63,637 bases of DNA. Origin: Alistipes sp. Lineage in GTDB: Bacteria > Bacteroidota > Bacteroidia > Bacteroidales > Rikenellaceae. Positions 9,048-17,319 of the stretch are shown piece after piece. Position numbers and translations under genes: made by a program. Numbering within the stretch: position 1 is the stretch's first letter; each line of letters begins with the position of its first letter. The stretch spans positions 1 to 63,637 of the forward strand of contig JAJQCA010000036.1 of the NCBI GenBank assembly GCA_021202985.1, in the 5' to 3' direction. The notes beneath the pieces are model-generated. The model worked only from the letters and a program-made list of their open reading frames with translations. It searched no databases and was not told the DNA's origin.

Positions 9048-9455
9048 TTATTTAAAACTGTTCCTGATCTCGCCCAGGACCACAACGAGGACTGCAAGGC
9101 CGAAAGCGATGTAGGTCGTGATAAGCCCCGTATCCGAGATTTTAAGCTCTCCGTGGTTGGTAAAATACCCACCTGCGGAATTTACTACCGGCTCTGTGCT
9201 GGCCATGGCCCAGGCAATGCCCACGACCACGACCACAACGGCAAGCCCTATCAGCGAGCGCAGCGCACCGCGGGGGTTCTGCGCAAGGTTGAACAGCGGG
9301 AGAAGGATTGTAACCACCACACCTATACCGAACATAATATACGCCCAGTTCAGTATGAAGCCCACGCCATCCTCACCGTTCACCGCCACCACGATAACGG
9401 CAACGACCGATACAGCCAGAAGCAAATATTTAAGTAATGATAATATTTTAGTCAT
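9048..9455 (-). CDS. Small integral membrane protein of the Exb operon
   Basis: 135 residues with four hydrophobic segments (about 5-25, 32-55, 66-85, 110-130) and almost no soluble part. No family name is assigned with confidence, but an uncharacterised membrane gene in this slot between exbB and exbD is a recurring arrangement in Bacteroidales (recollection, not checked). Start and stop are spaced 8 nt and 17 nt from exbB and exbD, so it is in the same transcript. A structural role in the Exb complex is plausible but unproven. Confidence 0.75.
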   Translation of the reverse strand: MTKILSLLKYLLLAVSVVAVIVVAVNGEDGVGFILNWAYIMFGIGVVVTILLPLFNLAQNPRGALRSLIGLAVVVVVVGIAWAMASTEPVVNSAGGYFTNHGELKISDTGLITTYIAFGLAVLVVVLGEIRNSFK

Positions 9456-9463
9456 AGCGAAAA

Positions 9464-10258
9464 TTACTTTTTGCTGTATTTAGTAAGGATGTCCACGAGG
9501 GTAATAGAACTGTCTTCCATCGCAACCACCAGGCTGTCGACTTTAGAAAGGATGTAGTTGTAGAAAATCTGAAGTATAACGGCCACGATAAGACCGGCGA
9601 GCGTCGTCAGAAGGGCCACTTTGATACCGCCTGCCACGAGGGTCGGGCTGATATCGCCGGCTGCCTGAATCGAGTCGAACGCACCAATCATACCTACTAC
9701 GGTACCCATGAACCCTAACATAGGAGCGATGGCGATAAAGAGGCTTATCCATGTAAGACCGCTTTCCATCTGGCCCATCTGTACCGAACCGTAAGAAACG
9801 ACCGATTTCTCAACCACGTCGAGACCTTCGTCGTAACGCTCGAGACCCTGATAGAAAATGCTGGCTACCGGACCGCGGGTGTTACGGCAAACTTCCTTGG
9901 CCGCTTCGATACCGCCGTTAGCGAGGGCATCCTCGACGTTAGCGATGAGTTTGCGGGTATTGGTGGTGGCAAGGTTGAGGTAAATAACGCGCTCTATAAC
10001 GATTGCCAGACCGAAGATGAGACACAAAAGCACGGGCGTCATCCAGCCCACACCACCTTCGAGGAGTTTTTGTTTGATAACCTGATGCAAAGGTTCTCCG
10101 TCCAGATCAACTTCCGGATTCGTTGCCCCGGCGACAGGAACTTCAATGACCTCTTCGGCCTGGGGAGCTTCGACAACCTCCTCATCCTGGGCATAAACAT
10201 TCACAGCACCGAAACTGAGCATACCGGCTACTGACAAAAACAAAAGAATTTTTTTCAT
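9464..10258 (-). CDS. exbB: MotA/TolQ/ExbB proton channel protein
   Basis: Promoter-proximal gene of the energising operon. 264 residues: a cleavable-looking signal peptide (MKKILLFLSVAGMLSFGA), a short acidic stretch (about 24-60), one helix (about 72-92), a cytoplasmic loop, then two helices. The family signature is in APMLGFMGTVVGMIGAF (about 178-194) with the conserved LLTTLAGLIVA. It forms the pentameric stator channel around ExbD. Signal-bearing ExbB proteins of this kind are typical of Bacteroidetes. Downstream genes are the small membrane protein and two exbD. Confidence 0.92.
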   Translation of the reverse strand: MKKILLFLSVAGMLSFGAVNVYAQDEEVVEAPQAEEVIEVPVAGATNPEVDLDGEPLHQVIKQKLLEGGVGWMTPVLLCLIFGLAIVIERVIYLNLATTNTRKLIANVEDALANGGIEAAKEVCRNTRGPVASIFYQGLERYDEGLDVVEKSVVSYGSVQMGQMESGLTWISLFIAIAPMLGFMGTVVGMIGAFDSIQAAGDISPTLVAGGIKVALLTTLAGLIVAVILQIFYNYILSKVDSLVVAMEDSSITLVDILTKYSKK

Positions 10259-10829
10259 AGTTAGTGATTGAAATTGATTAGTAACTTATTCGTTTCTTTT
10301 TCTTTGTTATGTGTTTGATAACTTGGCTTTTAATTGTTCCGGTTATTAGTCGACGCAGTTCCTCTCACCCGGCCGTCCGCGTTTTTCCTCCGGCCCGACA
10401 CCTGTTAAAACTGCCGCCCCGGATTTAAACAAAGTTACGAAAAGTCCTCTTAAACTATACTTTATGCCGGTAAAAATATTAATAAATTTTCCGTTATGCA
10501 AATTTCCGAATAAACGTTCTCACGCCTTAATTTATCCGGCAGGGATTTGCGATACGGCCCCGGCAACCGGTTTACACTTCGCCTCATTCAAACATTATAC
10601 CGATGGTATGATATGCAAAAATAGGTCTTCGTGATATTTATTAAATGGAATATTTAACGAAAAATATGTAATTTTGGACGGAAATATTGTGCTGCTACCG
10701 GGGAAACCGGCTGTACCGGTTTTTGATCTGTCGCTCGTATTTTTCTATAAATAAGCTGCCCATACTATCGGGCCACTCCCGGCTCCCCTTCCTGCCGGAT
10801 AAATACCGAGAAAATCAATACTGTTTACT
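10259..10829. other. Intergenic upstream of exbB
   Basis: A 570-bp AT-richer gap without a credible gene. On the minus strand TAACTTTG (10437-10430) is a good -7 element for exbB, with no clear -33. On the plus strand TAATTTTG (10669-10676) could serve the decayed gene at 10830. Leaders would be about 165 and 150 nt. Confidence 0.45.
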
Positions 10830-11480
10830 ATGAGACAATTACCGATTTTAATATTGTCGTTAACCTGTTTCATCGCGCGGCCCTCAATAGGTAACACGCT
10901 CGCTGAAGCCCGGAATGCTATTACGGCCCCCTGCGCGGGAGCCGTATCGTCCGAACCGTTTTCCGGTTCGGACACAGCCAGCGGCCGACCGGACGTGGTA
11001 CCCGATTTTTTCAGTTACCGGCCTGACAGGTTCGAGGGCATAGTCGGTGTCGGAGAGCCCGGCGTATACCGGAGTTTCGATTTCGAGTGGCAATTCGGCC
11101 ATACTATGTTCCTGCTTATAGGTAAAGGCAACCCGAGAAGTGGGAAAACAGCCGATTGGCGCAATTCTCCGGAGTTGCCGAAGACGACAGGCTGGACCGA
11201 CTGCTGGACGAGTTAAACGAAAGGTCATTCGCCGACTTATCTCACGAACTGGATATCTATGCCTGGCACATTCCCTTTCGAATACCTGACGAATTTCCCT
11301 AACGGGGATCTACCTTATGAGACGGACAGAAGCAAACCTTGGACAGAAACTGTTTATTTTCTCGATTACGACGCCGCAGAGATAATACAGATAGAGAGTT
11401 TCACGCTCGATTCTTCAGAGGCGCGGCGCCTGCCAATGGTTTACCGCTGGCTGGACGATCTCCTGACCGGCCGCCAATAA
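10830..11480 (+). pseudogene. Unknown exported protein, two frameshifts
   Basis: The first frame starts MRQLPILILSLTCFIARPS (signal peptide) and runs sensibly to about 11132, then reaches a stop at 11214-11216. From the CCC at 11132-11134 a second frame reads a hydrophilic, Asp/Glu-rich stretch that runs to about 11275, where the frame must shift back at CCCTTT (11273-11278); the original frame then continues to the stop at 11478-11480. One base lost and one gained would restore about 217 residues with a coherent composition. I do not recognise the family. Either the gene is decaying or the sequence has two indel errors. The unknown gene at 11493 follows closely. Confidence 0.55.
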
Positions 11481-11492
11481 AATTGCGCCTCG

Positions 11493-12314
11493 ATGGATTG
11501 CCACCGGTTATTTCCCAGCAGACGCTTATCTAAGAAGCGGAAGGCTTGCAGGACACTTACCCTGATAGCCTGTTTGGTCGTACACCCCGGAATGCGTACC
11601 CAGCCAAAAGCGGTCGGGCAGGCAGTATATGGGACAAAAATAGTTCTCGATACGGTATCACCGTCCATCGGGATAGGACTGCTCCATCTCGACCTCAACC
11701 ATATCCGGCCGCTGTTCCATGATATGGACTCAGGTACCCCTTTCGGTTACCTTCGATTTATGGTCCGGCCGGACGGTCCGGATAAGGGTTCTTTCCTGGC
11801 TGAGACAGCCGGTCCGGTTCCATACAGATTCTACGAAGGCGACTCTGAAGCCCGTGCTTGGAGTCGGGAGTCGATCGGTTCTGTCTACATCAATCCTTGT
11901 CTTATCTTTCGAGTCTTGGAAGAGAGCTGCGGCAGGTACCGTGTAGTGCTGAACGAAGAGACGGGCGATACGGCCGTGTTAATCGAACACCGCGGGTATA
12001 AACCATACGACCCGTACGGACACCGCCTGTCCGGCTATCACCGGGATTATATGCGTAGGGAAATATTCCGCTTCGAAACCTGGGAAGAGTACCTATTGCG
12101 GGCAGTGTCGATAAGTGAACGCGGGTACACCCCCACCGGCTCGACGGTAGCGGGCGATACCGGCATACGCTCCGGGAAAGCCATAGAAGTGGATGGTTAT
12201 CGGGTTAGGCTCGAGAGTTTCGAAGGGAGCCCACCGCGAAGGCGCACCGGATGGATCAGATGGACCGACGGGAAAGAGTTACTGGTTGACTGTATCGAAA
12301 TAGTAGATCATTAA
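11493..12314 (+). CDS. Hypothetical protein, possibly exported
   Basis: 273 residues, no family recognised. A basic N-terminus followed by a hydrophobic stretch (about residues 21-33, LTLIACLVV) could be a signal peptide. The rest is mixed alpha/beta-like, rich in Arg, Gly and Tyr, with only two or three cysteines. It begins 12 nt after the decayed gene at 10830-11480, so they once formed a unit. The start is uncertain; a later ATG at residue 34 would remove the hydrophobic part. Codon use looks like that of neighbours. No function is proposed. Confidence 0.5.
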   Translation: MDCHRLFPSRRLSKKRKACRTLTLIACLVVHPGMRTQPKAVGQAVYGTKIVLDTVSPSIGIGLLHLDLNHIRPLFHDMDSGTPFGYLRFMVRPDGPDKGSFLAETAGPVPYRFYEGDSEARAWSRESIGSVYINPCLIFRVLEESCGRYRVVLNEETGDTAVLIEHRGYKPYDPYGHRLSGYHRDYMRREIFRFETWEEYLLRAVSISERGYTPTGSTVAGDTGIRSGKAIEVDGYRVRLESFEGSPPRRRTGWIRWTDGKELLVDCIEIVDH

Positions 12315-12653
12315 ATATTACTTTACACCATGAGATCGGTATACCTGTATCACACCGGCGTTTGAGCCGCCGTGGGCGGGTGGCGGGACACTAAATACAA
12401 GTTTAAAATAGCATATAATTACCATTAGGTAATACCCGAGAAAGTACCGAATTTCGATGATTTTATCCGCCCGGAAAATATTCAATACGTCACCCCGGCC
12501 GGGAAGGTTATAATCAGGCCGGCAAACCTTTTGTCTAATCGGTGGTGGCGTTCCAAAAGAACCGGCCGTACGATTCGGCTATCCCAACAAGACAACCTCG
12601 GGCGCAAAGAGGGATTACAGATCCCTCACACCTCGCCGGCGGGGCCCGTCAAC
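12315..12653. other. Intergenic, no gene seen
   Basis: About 340 bp without a credible gene. A small dyad ATTACC-N4-GGTAAT lies around 12418-12434. Nothing else is recognised. Confidence 0.4.
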
Positions 12654-12681
12654 AGAACGGCAAATTGCCGAAGGCAATATT

Positions 12682-12735
12682 GCAATAAAAAAGTAACCGC
12701 CCCTGTGCAAGCACGGGCGGTTACTTTTTTATTGC
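12682..12735. terminator. Strong bidirectional hairpin terminator
   Basis: Perfect 21-bp arms at 12682-12702 and 12715-12735 around a 12-nt loop, with T-run/A-run inside the stem so that it works on both strands. An outer pair, AGAACGGCA (12654-12662) with TGCCGTTCT (12746-12754), extends the fold. It ends the tRNA-Ser transcript on the minus strand. Confidence 0.8.
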
Positions 12736-12758
12736 ATCCTGCGGATGCCGTTCTTTTG

Positions 12759-12846
12759 CGGAGAAAGAGGGATTCGAACCCACGATACCCTTTTGGGGTA
12801 TACGCACTTTCCAGGCGCGCACCTTAAGCCACTCGGTCATTTCTCC
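12759..12846 (-). tRNA. tRNA-Ser (anticodon GGA)
   Basis: Cloverleaf read on the minus strand: acceptor GGAGAAA/TTTCTCC, D arm GACCGAGTGGC, anticodon loop CTGGAAA with GGA, a long variable arm typical of class II tRNA-Ser, T loop GGTTCGAATCC, discriminator G. CCA is not encoded. A -7 element TATCTTTG (12952-12945, minus) lies upstream. Confidence 0.95.
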
Positions 12847-13041
12847 GTTGTACTCTCCCTATACCGGTCCTGACTACTCCCTAAAAGTAATCCCGGCTTC
12901 GATACCCGGCACCATGGTCCCGAAAGTAAATACGGAACGGTTGCCAAAGATAAGAAATTTTCTCCTTACATAAAAAACACGAAGCAAATTAGGTGTCCCG
13001 CAGTACCGGAAACAGTCAGGCGCCTCCGCAATCAATCCGCA

Positions 13042-14070
13042 CTACAAGGTCATTTCACCCCGAAGCGAGGTGCCGAGCAGGCGGTTTGTCTCCGCGGCGT
13101 CGTGTCCCATGCCGAGTACATACATCATTTTGGTCACGGCCGCCTCTGTGGTAATATCCTTACCGCTGATTACACCCGCTTCCTGCAGGCGAATACCCGT
13201 TTCGTATAACTCCATAGCCACACTGCCGCTGACGCACTGCGTCACGTTCATAACGGGTATCCCGCGCCCGACGGTATCCGCGATTGCGCGGGTAAACCAT
13301 TTTTCAGTAGGGGCGTTGCCCGAGCCGAAAGTCTCCAGCACTATCCCCTTAACGGGTTCTATCGCGAGTATCGAACGCAGCAGGTTCTCGTTCATTCCGG
13401 GAAATATCTTCACCACCATCACGTCCGGTTCCAGCGCCGTATGTATGGCAAAGGGCAGCGAAGTGTCGTGATAATGGATAAACGCCCGGTTGTACATTAT
13501 ATTGACGCCTACTTCCGCCAGGGGCGGATAGTTCTCCGACCGGAAAGCGTTCAGCTCTTCCGCACTGTATTTTATCGTCCGGTTGGCCCGCAGCAGCCGG
13601 TTCTGGAAATAGAGCGCAACCTCCGGCACGATGGGCTGGCCGTCTTCGTTTTTCGAAGCGGCTATTTCGATTGCGGTGATAAGGTTTTCCCGGCCGTCGG
13701 TCCGCATCACGCCGATGGGTATCTGGCTGCCGGTGAAAATGACCGGTTTCGCCAGGTTGTCGAGCATGAAACTGAGCGCCGAGGCCGTGTAGGACATGGT
13801 ATCGGTACCGTGCAGTATGACGAAGCCGTCGAACGAGTCGTAATTGTCCCGTATAATGCGTGCCAGCGTAACCCAGAGCGAAGGGGTGACATTCGACGAG
13901 TCGATAGGTTTGAAGGTCATCGCCTCTATATCCACCCCAAGTTTGCGCACGTAGGGGAATTCGTCGTACAGGTCGTTGAAATCGAACGGAACAAGCACCC
14001 CGCTCGAAGGATCGTTTTTCATCCCTATGGTACCGCCCGTATATATCAGGAGTATGGAAGCCCTCACCAT
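13042..14070 (-). CDS. ansA: Type I L-asparaginase
   Basis: Hydrolyses asparagine to aspartate and ammonia. 342 residues, normal for the cytoplasmic type I enzyme and without a signal peptide. The first catalytic threonine is in YTGGTIGMKND (about residue 12) and the second in ILHGTDTMSYTASAL (about 90), with FTGSQIPIG further on. The promoter element TATCTTTG (14091-14084, minus) ends only 14 nt before the ATG, so the leader would be very short. tatD and dprA lie upstream on the same strand but a hairpin separates them. Confidence 0.93.
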   Translation of the reverse strand: MVRASILLIYTGGTIGMKNDPSSGVLVPFDFNDLYDEFPYVRKLGVDIEAMTFKPIDSSNVTPSLWVTLARIIRDNYDSFDGFVILHGTDTMSYTASALSFMLDNLAKPVIFTGSQIPIGVMRTDGRENLITAIEIAASKNEDGQPIVPEVALYFQNRLLRANRTIKYSAEELNAFRSENYPPLAEVGVNIMYNRAFIHYHDTSLPFAIHTALEPDVMVVKIFPGMNENLLRSILAIEPVKGIVLETFGSGNAPTEKWFTRAIADTVGRGIPVMNVTQCVSGSVAMELYETGIRLQEAGVISGKDITTEAAVTKMMYVLGMGHDAAETNRLLGTSLRGEMTL

Positions 14071-14083
14071 CCGTTTTTGTTTG

Positions 14084-14091
14084 CAAAGATA
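14084..14091 (-). promoter_or_regulatory. ansA -7 element
   Basis: TATCTTTG on the minus strand matches TAnnTTTG. Transcription would begin about 7 nt before the ATG at 14070. No good -33 box is seen. Confidence 0.5.
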
Positions 14092-14137
14092 ATCAACCCG
14101 GCCTTATCCCGGCCCCACCTGCGTAACATTACCGCCA

Positions 14138-14173
14138 TAAAAATTCCCCGCGGCGGCACGGCTGCCGGGAATC
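14138..14173 (-). terminator. Possible terminator after tatD
   Basis: GC-rich imperfect stem followed on the minus strand by T5 (A-run at 14138-14142), just past the tatD stop. Confidence 0.5.
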
Positions 14174-14184
14174 CCCGCGACTGG

Positions 14185-14976
14185 TCAGAAACCGAACATC
14201 CGGCATGCGTTTGCAGTGGTCGTTTCGGTAATTTCCTCGATGCCCGCCCCCATTATTTCCGCCACCCGGTCGCGAACGTAAACTATATAGGCACTTTCGT
14301 TCCTTTTACCCCTGAACGGTACGGGGGGAAGATAGGGGCTGTCTGTTTCCAGGACGAGATGTTCCGGGTCCATATACGCAAGGATATCGGCCAGGGCCGA
14401 ATTTTTATAGGTTACCGGTCCGCCGATGCCGAACAGAAAGTCCCCGCAGCCGAGGATATACCGGTAGTCGTCCAGCGTCCCCGAAAAAGAGTGCATTATA
14501 CCCCGCACTCCCCTGCCCCGGTAAGAATCCAGGATACGCCGCATGGCCGGCCACGCCTCGCGGGTATGGATAATAACCGGCAGCGAGAATTCCAGCGCCA
14601 GGTCCAACTGGAACCGGAACGCCTCTTCCTGCTGTACCTCGAAATCGCGGCTCCAGTAGAGGTCCATCCCGACCTCGCCGATACCGTAAAACCTGTCGCC
14701 GCAGCCTGCGGCATGGTCGCGGACGAGCTTATCGACCGTGGCCAGTTCGACCCTCCAGCGGGGGTTTTCGTTCACCGAAGTGGGATGAAGCCCCATAAGG
14801 GGAAAGCACACATCCGGATATTCGCCGCACATGGACATCAGGGCGGTATGGCTTGCCGAGTCGATGGCCGGAAGGATAATTTTACCGACCCCGTTCTCCG
14901 CAGCGCGGCGTATGGCCTCGGCACGGTCGCCGTCGAAAGCGTCGGAGTAGAGGTGGGAATGGGTGTCTATAAGCAT
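14185..14976 (-). CDS. TatD family metal-dependent deoxyribonuclease
   Basis: TIM-barrel metallohydrolase acting on DNA 3' ends. 263 residues. The metal ligands are visible: N-terminal DTHSHLY (residues 4-10), a Glu in GIGEVGMDLYW (about 104), HTREAWPAM (His about 140), a His in IMHSFSG (about 164) and the late Asp in ETDSPYLPP (about 216). It starts 7 nt after the dprA stop, so the two are co-transcribed; DNA metabolism links them. Nothing is missing. Confidence 0.93.
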   Translation of the reverse strand: MLIDTHSHLYSDAFDGDRAEAIRRAAENGVGKIILPAIDSASHTALMSMCGEYPDVCFPLMGLHPTSVNENPRWRVELATVDKLVRDHAAGCGDRFYGIGEVGMDLYWSRDFEVQQEEAFRFQLDLALEFSLPVIIHTREAWPAMRRILDSYRGRGVRGIMHSFSGTLDDYRYILGCGDFLFGIGGPVTYKNSALADILAYMDPEHLVLETDSPYLPPVPFRGKRNESAYIVYVRDRVAEIMGAGIEEITETTTANACRMFGF

Positions 14977-14983
14977 ACTGTTT

Positions 14984-16912
14984 TCAGATTTTCATATACG
15001 TACCCCCGGGCGACTTGCGGACCATACCCGCAAGTTCGAGTTCGAACAACTGCGCCAGCATCGCCGGGGCGGGAATGCCCGTTCGCTCCACCAACATATC
15101 CACCCCGGCACCGTCGCAGGCGACTATTTGTTCCAGAATCCGCGCCTTGTCTCCGGTTACCGTTTCCTGCGCAAAATAGTAGACCGGGGAGTCCGGCGAA
15201 GCGGTCACGGCAGGGGAGCCGGCGGAGGGGCCGGCGGAGGGGCCGGCATAGTTTCCGGCAATAAGGCTGGCAGGGGGGCAGGTAGAGGCGCCGGTAGTAA
15301 CACAGGTACCGCCCGGCACTGAACTATGGAGCCGGGAGAGGTCATTTACCGGATTGTGGGAAAGAATATTTTCCGGTGCCGGATTGTGGGAAGGTGAATT
15401 GTACGGTCCCGGATAATGGGTTTGTGTTTCGACTTGCTCCGGGATGTTATATTGCGCATCGTCCGCTACCCGATTGCGGGAAGGTTCCGCATCGTATGGC
15501 TGATTAACGCCCGGCTCCGGGTAATGGGTCTGTGAATCGCCCGGTAGCTTACCGGACGATTTTAAACTTCGCGTTTCCGGATTGTGGATTTGAATAGTTT
15601 CTTTTTTCAGATTATTGTCCTGCTCTTTTTTTTGAATCTGTGAACTCTCCGGTGAGGGCATGGCCGGGTATCCGGTATTGTTTTCCGGACCTGTCAGAGC
15701 CGGATTGTTCACGTCCTGAGTGGCGAATACCATACGGGTCACCTGGCGAACGATGGACTCCTTGTCGAAACCCTCATGGCTCCTATCCGTCCCATCGGTA
15801 ATCGGAATGCCGGGGGTGTCAGACCCGCTTGCAGGGGCTACGGCATTACGGGTTCCGGTATTACCCGCATCGGGTAATTCGCCAAGAGAGCCTTCATGTC
15901 CTCCATCGGACGCCGGTAGAATATCCGGAACAGATACGGGGTCCGGTTGTGATTCGCCGGGCCATCCCGCGGTCGGGGTGAATTCAAGGGACTTACCGCC
16001 GCACTGGTTTATATTATCGAGTTCCATTTCCTCGGCAATGTCAGCCGCACAGGTCACGGCCACCGCCCCCAGACTGCGTATAAGGAAATTGGTGCCGGTG
16101 GAGTTCTCGTCCGTAATCCGGCCCGGAACCGCCATCACCAACCGGTCGTAACCCGACGCAATTCCGGCCGTAATCATGGAACCGCCCTTACGCGGACTCT
16201 CCACCACCAGCGTCCCGCGGCTCATACCGGCAATTATCCGGTTACGCGCCACGAAATTTGAGCGGCGGGTCTCCGCACCCGAGTCGTATTCCGTCACCAG
16301 ACACCCGCCGCGTTCCACGATTTTTCTGGCCAGACCTGTATTATCGGCGGGATAAATACCCGGTAAACTGTTCCCCAACACTGCCACCGTAGGCAATCCG
16401 TTGGCGAGTGCGGCCCTGTGTGCCGTGGCATCCACACCGTAAGCGAGTCCGCTCACGATTGTTATCCTGTACCCGGCCGACGCCAGCCCGCCGACCAGCT
16501 TTTCGCACGCCACCGAGCCGTAAGGCGTAATTTTACGCGTACCTACGACCGCCATCATATCTCCGGCCAGGGCTTCCGGGTCGCCGACCGTATAGAGTAC
16601 CACCGGGAAATCGCAACATTCACGCAGAAGCGGGGGATAAAGCGGCGAAGATACCCCGACCGGAACTATACCCTTGCGGCGACAATACTCGATTTCGGCA
16701 ACGGCCTGCCGGTGATGCGATTTGGAAAGGAGCGAAGCGGCAACCCCGCGCGGGATACCGCCGAGGTCGACCAGTTCGTCCCGCCCGGCCGAGAAGACCC
16801 TCCCGGCATCGCCGAAAACCCCGATAAGGCGGCATACGATTTTCAACCCCAACTCTTTATGAAGCGAGAGGGCTATTTCATCCAAAATGATGCCGGTGGT
16901 ATCTGTTGTCAT
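14984..16912 (-). CDS. dprA: DNA-processing protein DprA with long repeat linker
   Basis: Loads RecA on incoming single-stranded DNA during transformation. Residues about 1-60 form the N-terminal helical domain and 60-290 the Rossmann-like DprA core, with VVGTRKITPYG, SGLAYGVDATAHRAAL, TVAVLGNSLPGIYPADN and NFVARNRIIAGMS. The last 60 or so residues (starting about 580) look like the winged-helix DprA_WH domain. Between them lies a Pro/Asn/His/Ser-rich linker of about 290 residues with repeats of the form HNP or HYP and a GPSAG run, whereas the usual protein is about 370 residues in all. The stop is 7 nt before tatD. The linker looks disordered; its role is unknown. Confidence 0.93.
   Translation of the reverse strand: MTTDTTGIILDEIALSLHKELGLKIVCRLIGVFGDAGRVFSAGRDELVDLGGIPRGVAASLLSKSHHRQAVAEIEYCRRKGIVPVGVSSPLYPPLLRECCDFPVVLYTVGDPEALAGDMMAVVGTRKITPYGSVACEKLVGGLASAGYRITIVSGLAYGVDATAHRAALANGLPTVAVLGNSLPGIYPADNTGLARKIVERGGCLVTEYDSGAETRRSNFVARNRIIAGMSRGTLVVESPRKGGSMITAGIASGYDRLVMAVPGRITDENSTGTNFLIRSLGAVAVTCAADIAEEMELDNINQCGGKSLEFTPTAGWPGESQPDPVSVPDILPASDGGHEGSLGELPDAGNTGTRNAVAPASGSDTPGIPITDGTDRSHEGFDKESIVRQVTRMVFATQDVNNPALTGPENNTGYPAMPSPESSQIQKKEQDNNLKKETIQIHNPETRSLKSSGKLPGDSQTHYPEPGVNQPYDAEPSRNRVADDAQYNIPEQVETQTHYPGPYNSPSHNPAPENILSHNPVNDLSRLHSSVPGGTCVTTGASTCPPASLIAGNYAGPSAGPSAGSPAVTASPDSPVYYFAQETVTGDKARILEQIVACDGAGVDMLVERTGIPAPAMLAQLFELELAGMVRKSPGGTYMKI
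15330..15620 (-). repeat. Degenerate coding repeats in the dprA linker
   Basis: Five or six related units around a core CCGGATTGTGGG (plus-strand reading), coding for H-N-P or H-Y-P clusters at irregular 36-120 bp spacing. It is a coding repeat, not a CRISPR. Confidence 0.6.
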
Positions 16913-16995
16913 ATGAACGGCAATATAATACCATCCTCGCGGAATAAAAAAGGGTGGACGGAAATTTTTAATTTTTCCGGTTAAGATATAATTAC

Positions 16996-17003
16996 TATAT
17001 TTG
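16996..17003 (+). promoter_or_regulatory. tRNA-Cys -7 element
   Basis: TATATTTG matches TAnnTTTG about 95 nt before the tRNA. At the -33 position only a T-rich stretch is seen. Confidence 0.5.
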
Positions 17004-17098
17004 CCCTGCTCTAATCGCCCCGTACGTGGGCATATCGACTTATTGCAGGCGTAAAATGGACGGTTGGGGCAACCGGATTATTTCCGGTGGCGATTAAG

Positions 17099-17169
17099 GG
17101 TCTGATGGCCGAGTGGCTAGGCAGAGGTCTGCAAAACCTCGTACAGCGGTTCGAATCCGCTTCAGACCT
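17099..17169 (+). tRNA. tRNA-Cys (anticodon GCA)
   Basis: Acceptor GGTCTGA/TCAGACC, D arm GGCCGAGTGGC, anticodon loop CTGCAAA with GCA, T loop GGTTCGAATCC, discriminator U as expected for Cys. CCA is not encoded. 71 nt. Confidence 0.95.
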
Positions 17170-17173
17170 CAAC

Positions 17174-17214
17174 AAACCCCCTTCTGTAATTGTTGCAGAA
17201 GGGGGTTTATTTTG
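17174..17214 (+). terminator. Terminator after tRNA-Cys
   Basis: Stem AAACCCCCTTCTG paired with CAGAAGGGGGTTT (17174-17207), followed by TATTTT. It lies 5 nt past the tRNA. Confidence 0.85.
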
Positions 17215-17270
17215 ATTGAAGGGGGATACTACCGGTTATTATATCTAACGGACCGGTATCACCGGGGTAA

Positions 17271-17304
17271 CAAAAAAAAGAGGGCCGGAATATTCCGGCC
17301 CTCT
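17271..17304 (-). terminator. Terminator of the fimbrial operon
   Basis: Near-perfect palindrome at 17279-17304 followed on the minus strand by T8 (A-run 17272-17279). It sits 16 nt beyond the stop of the large tip protein. Confidence 0.85.
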
Positions 17305-17319
17305 TAATAATATCCTTGG

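Noticed and set aside
12682-12735. Possible attachment site or transposon end next to tRNA-Ser
   Set aside because: No integrase, transposase or duplicated tRNA 3' end is visible; a terminator explains the hairpin.
13441-15264. Open frame of 607 codons antisense to ansA and tatD
   Set aside because: It lies opposite two genes with clear catalytic motifs and has the Arg/Gly/His-rich composition expected of shadow frames in GC-rich DNA.
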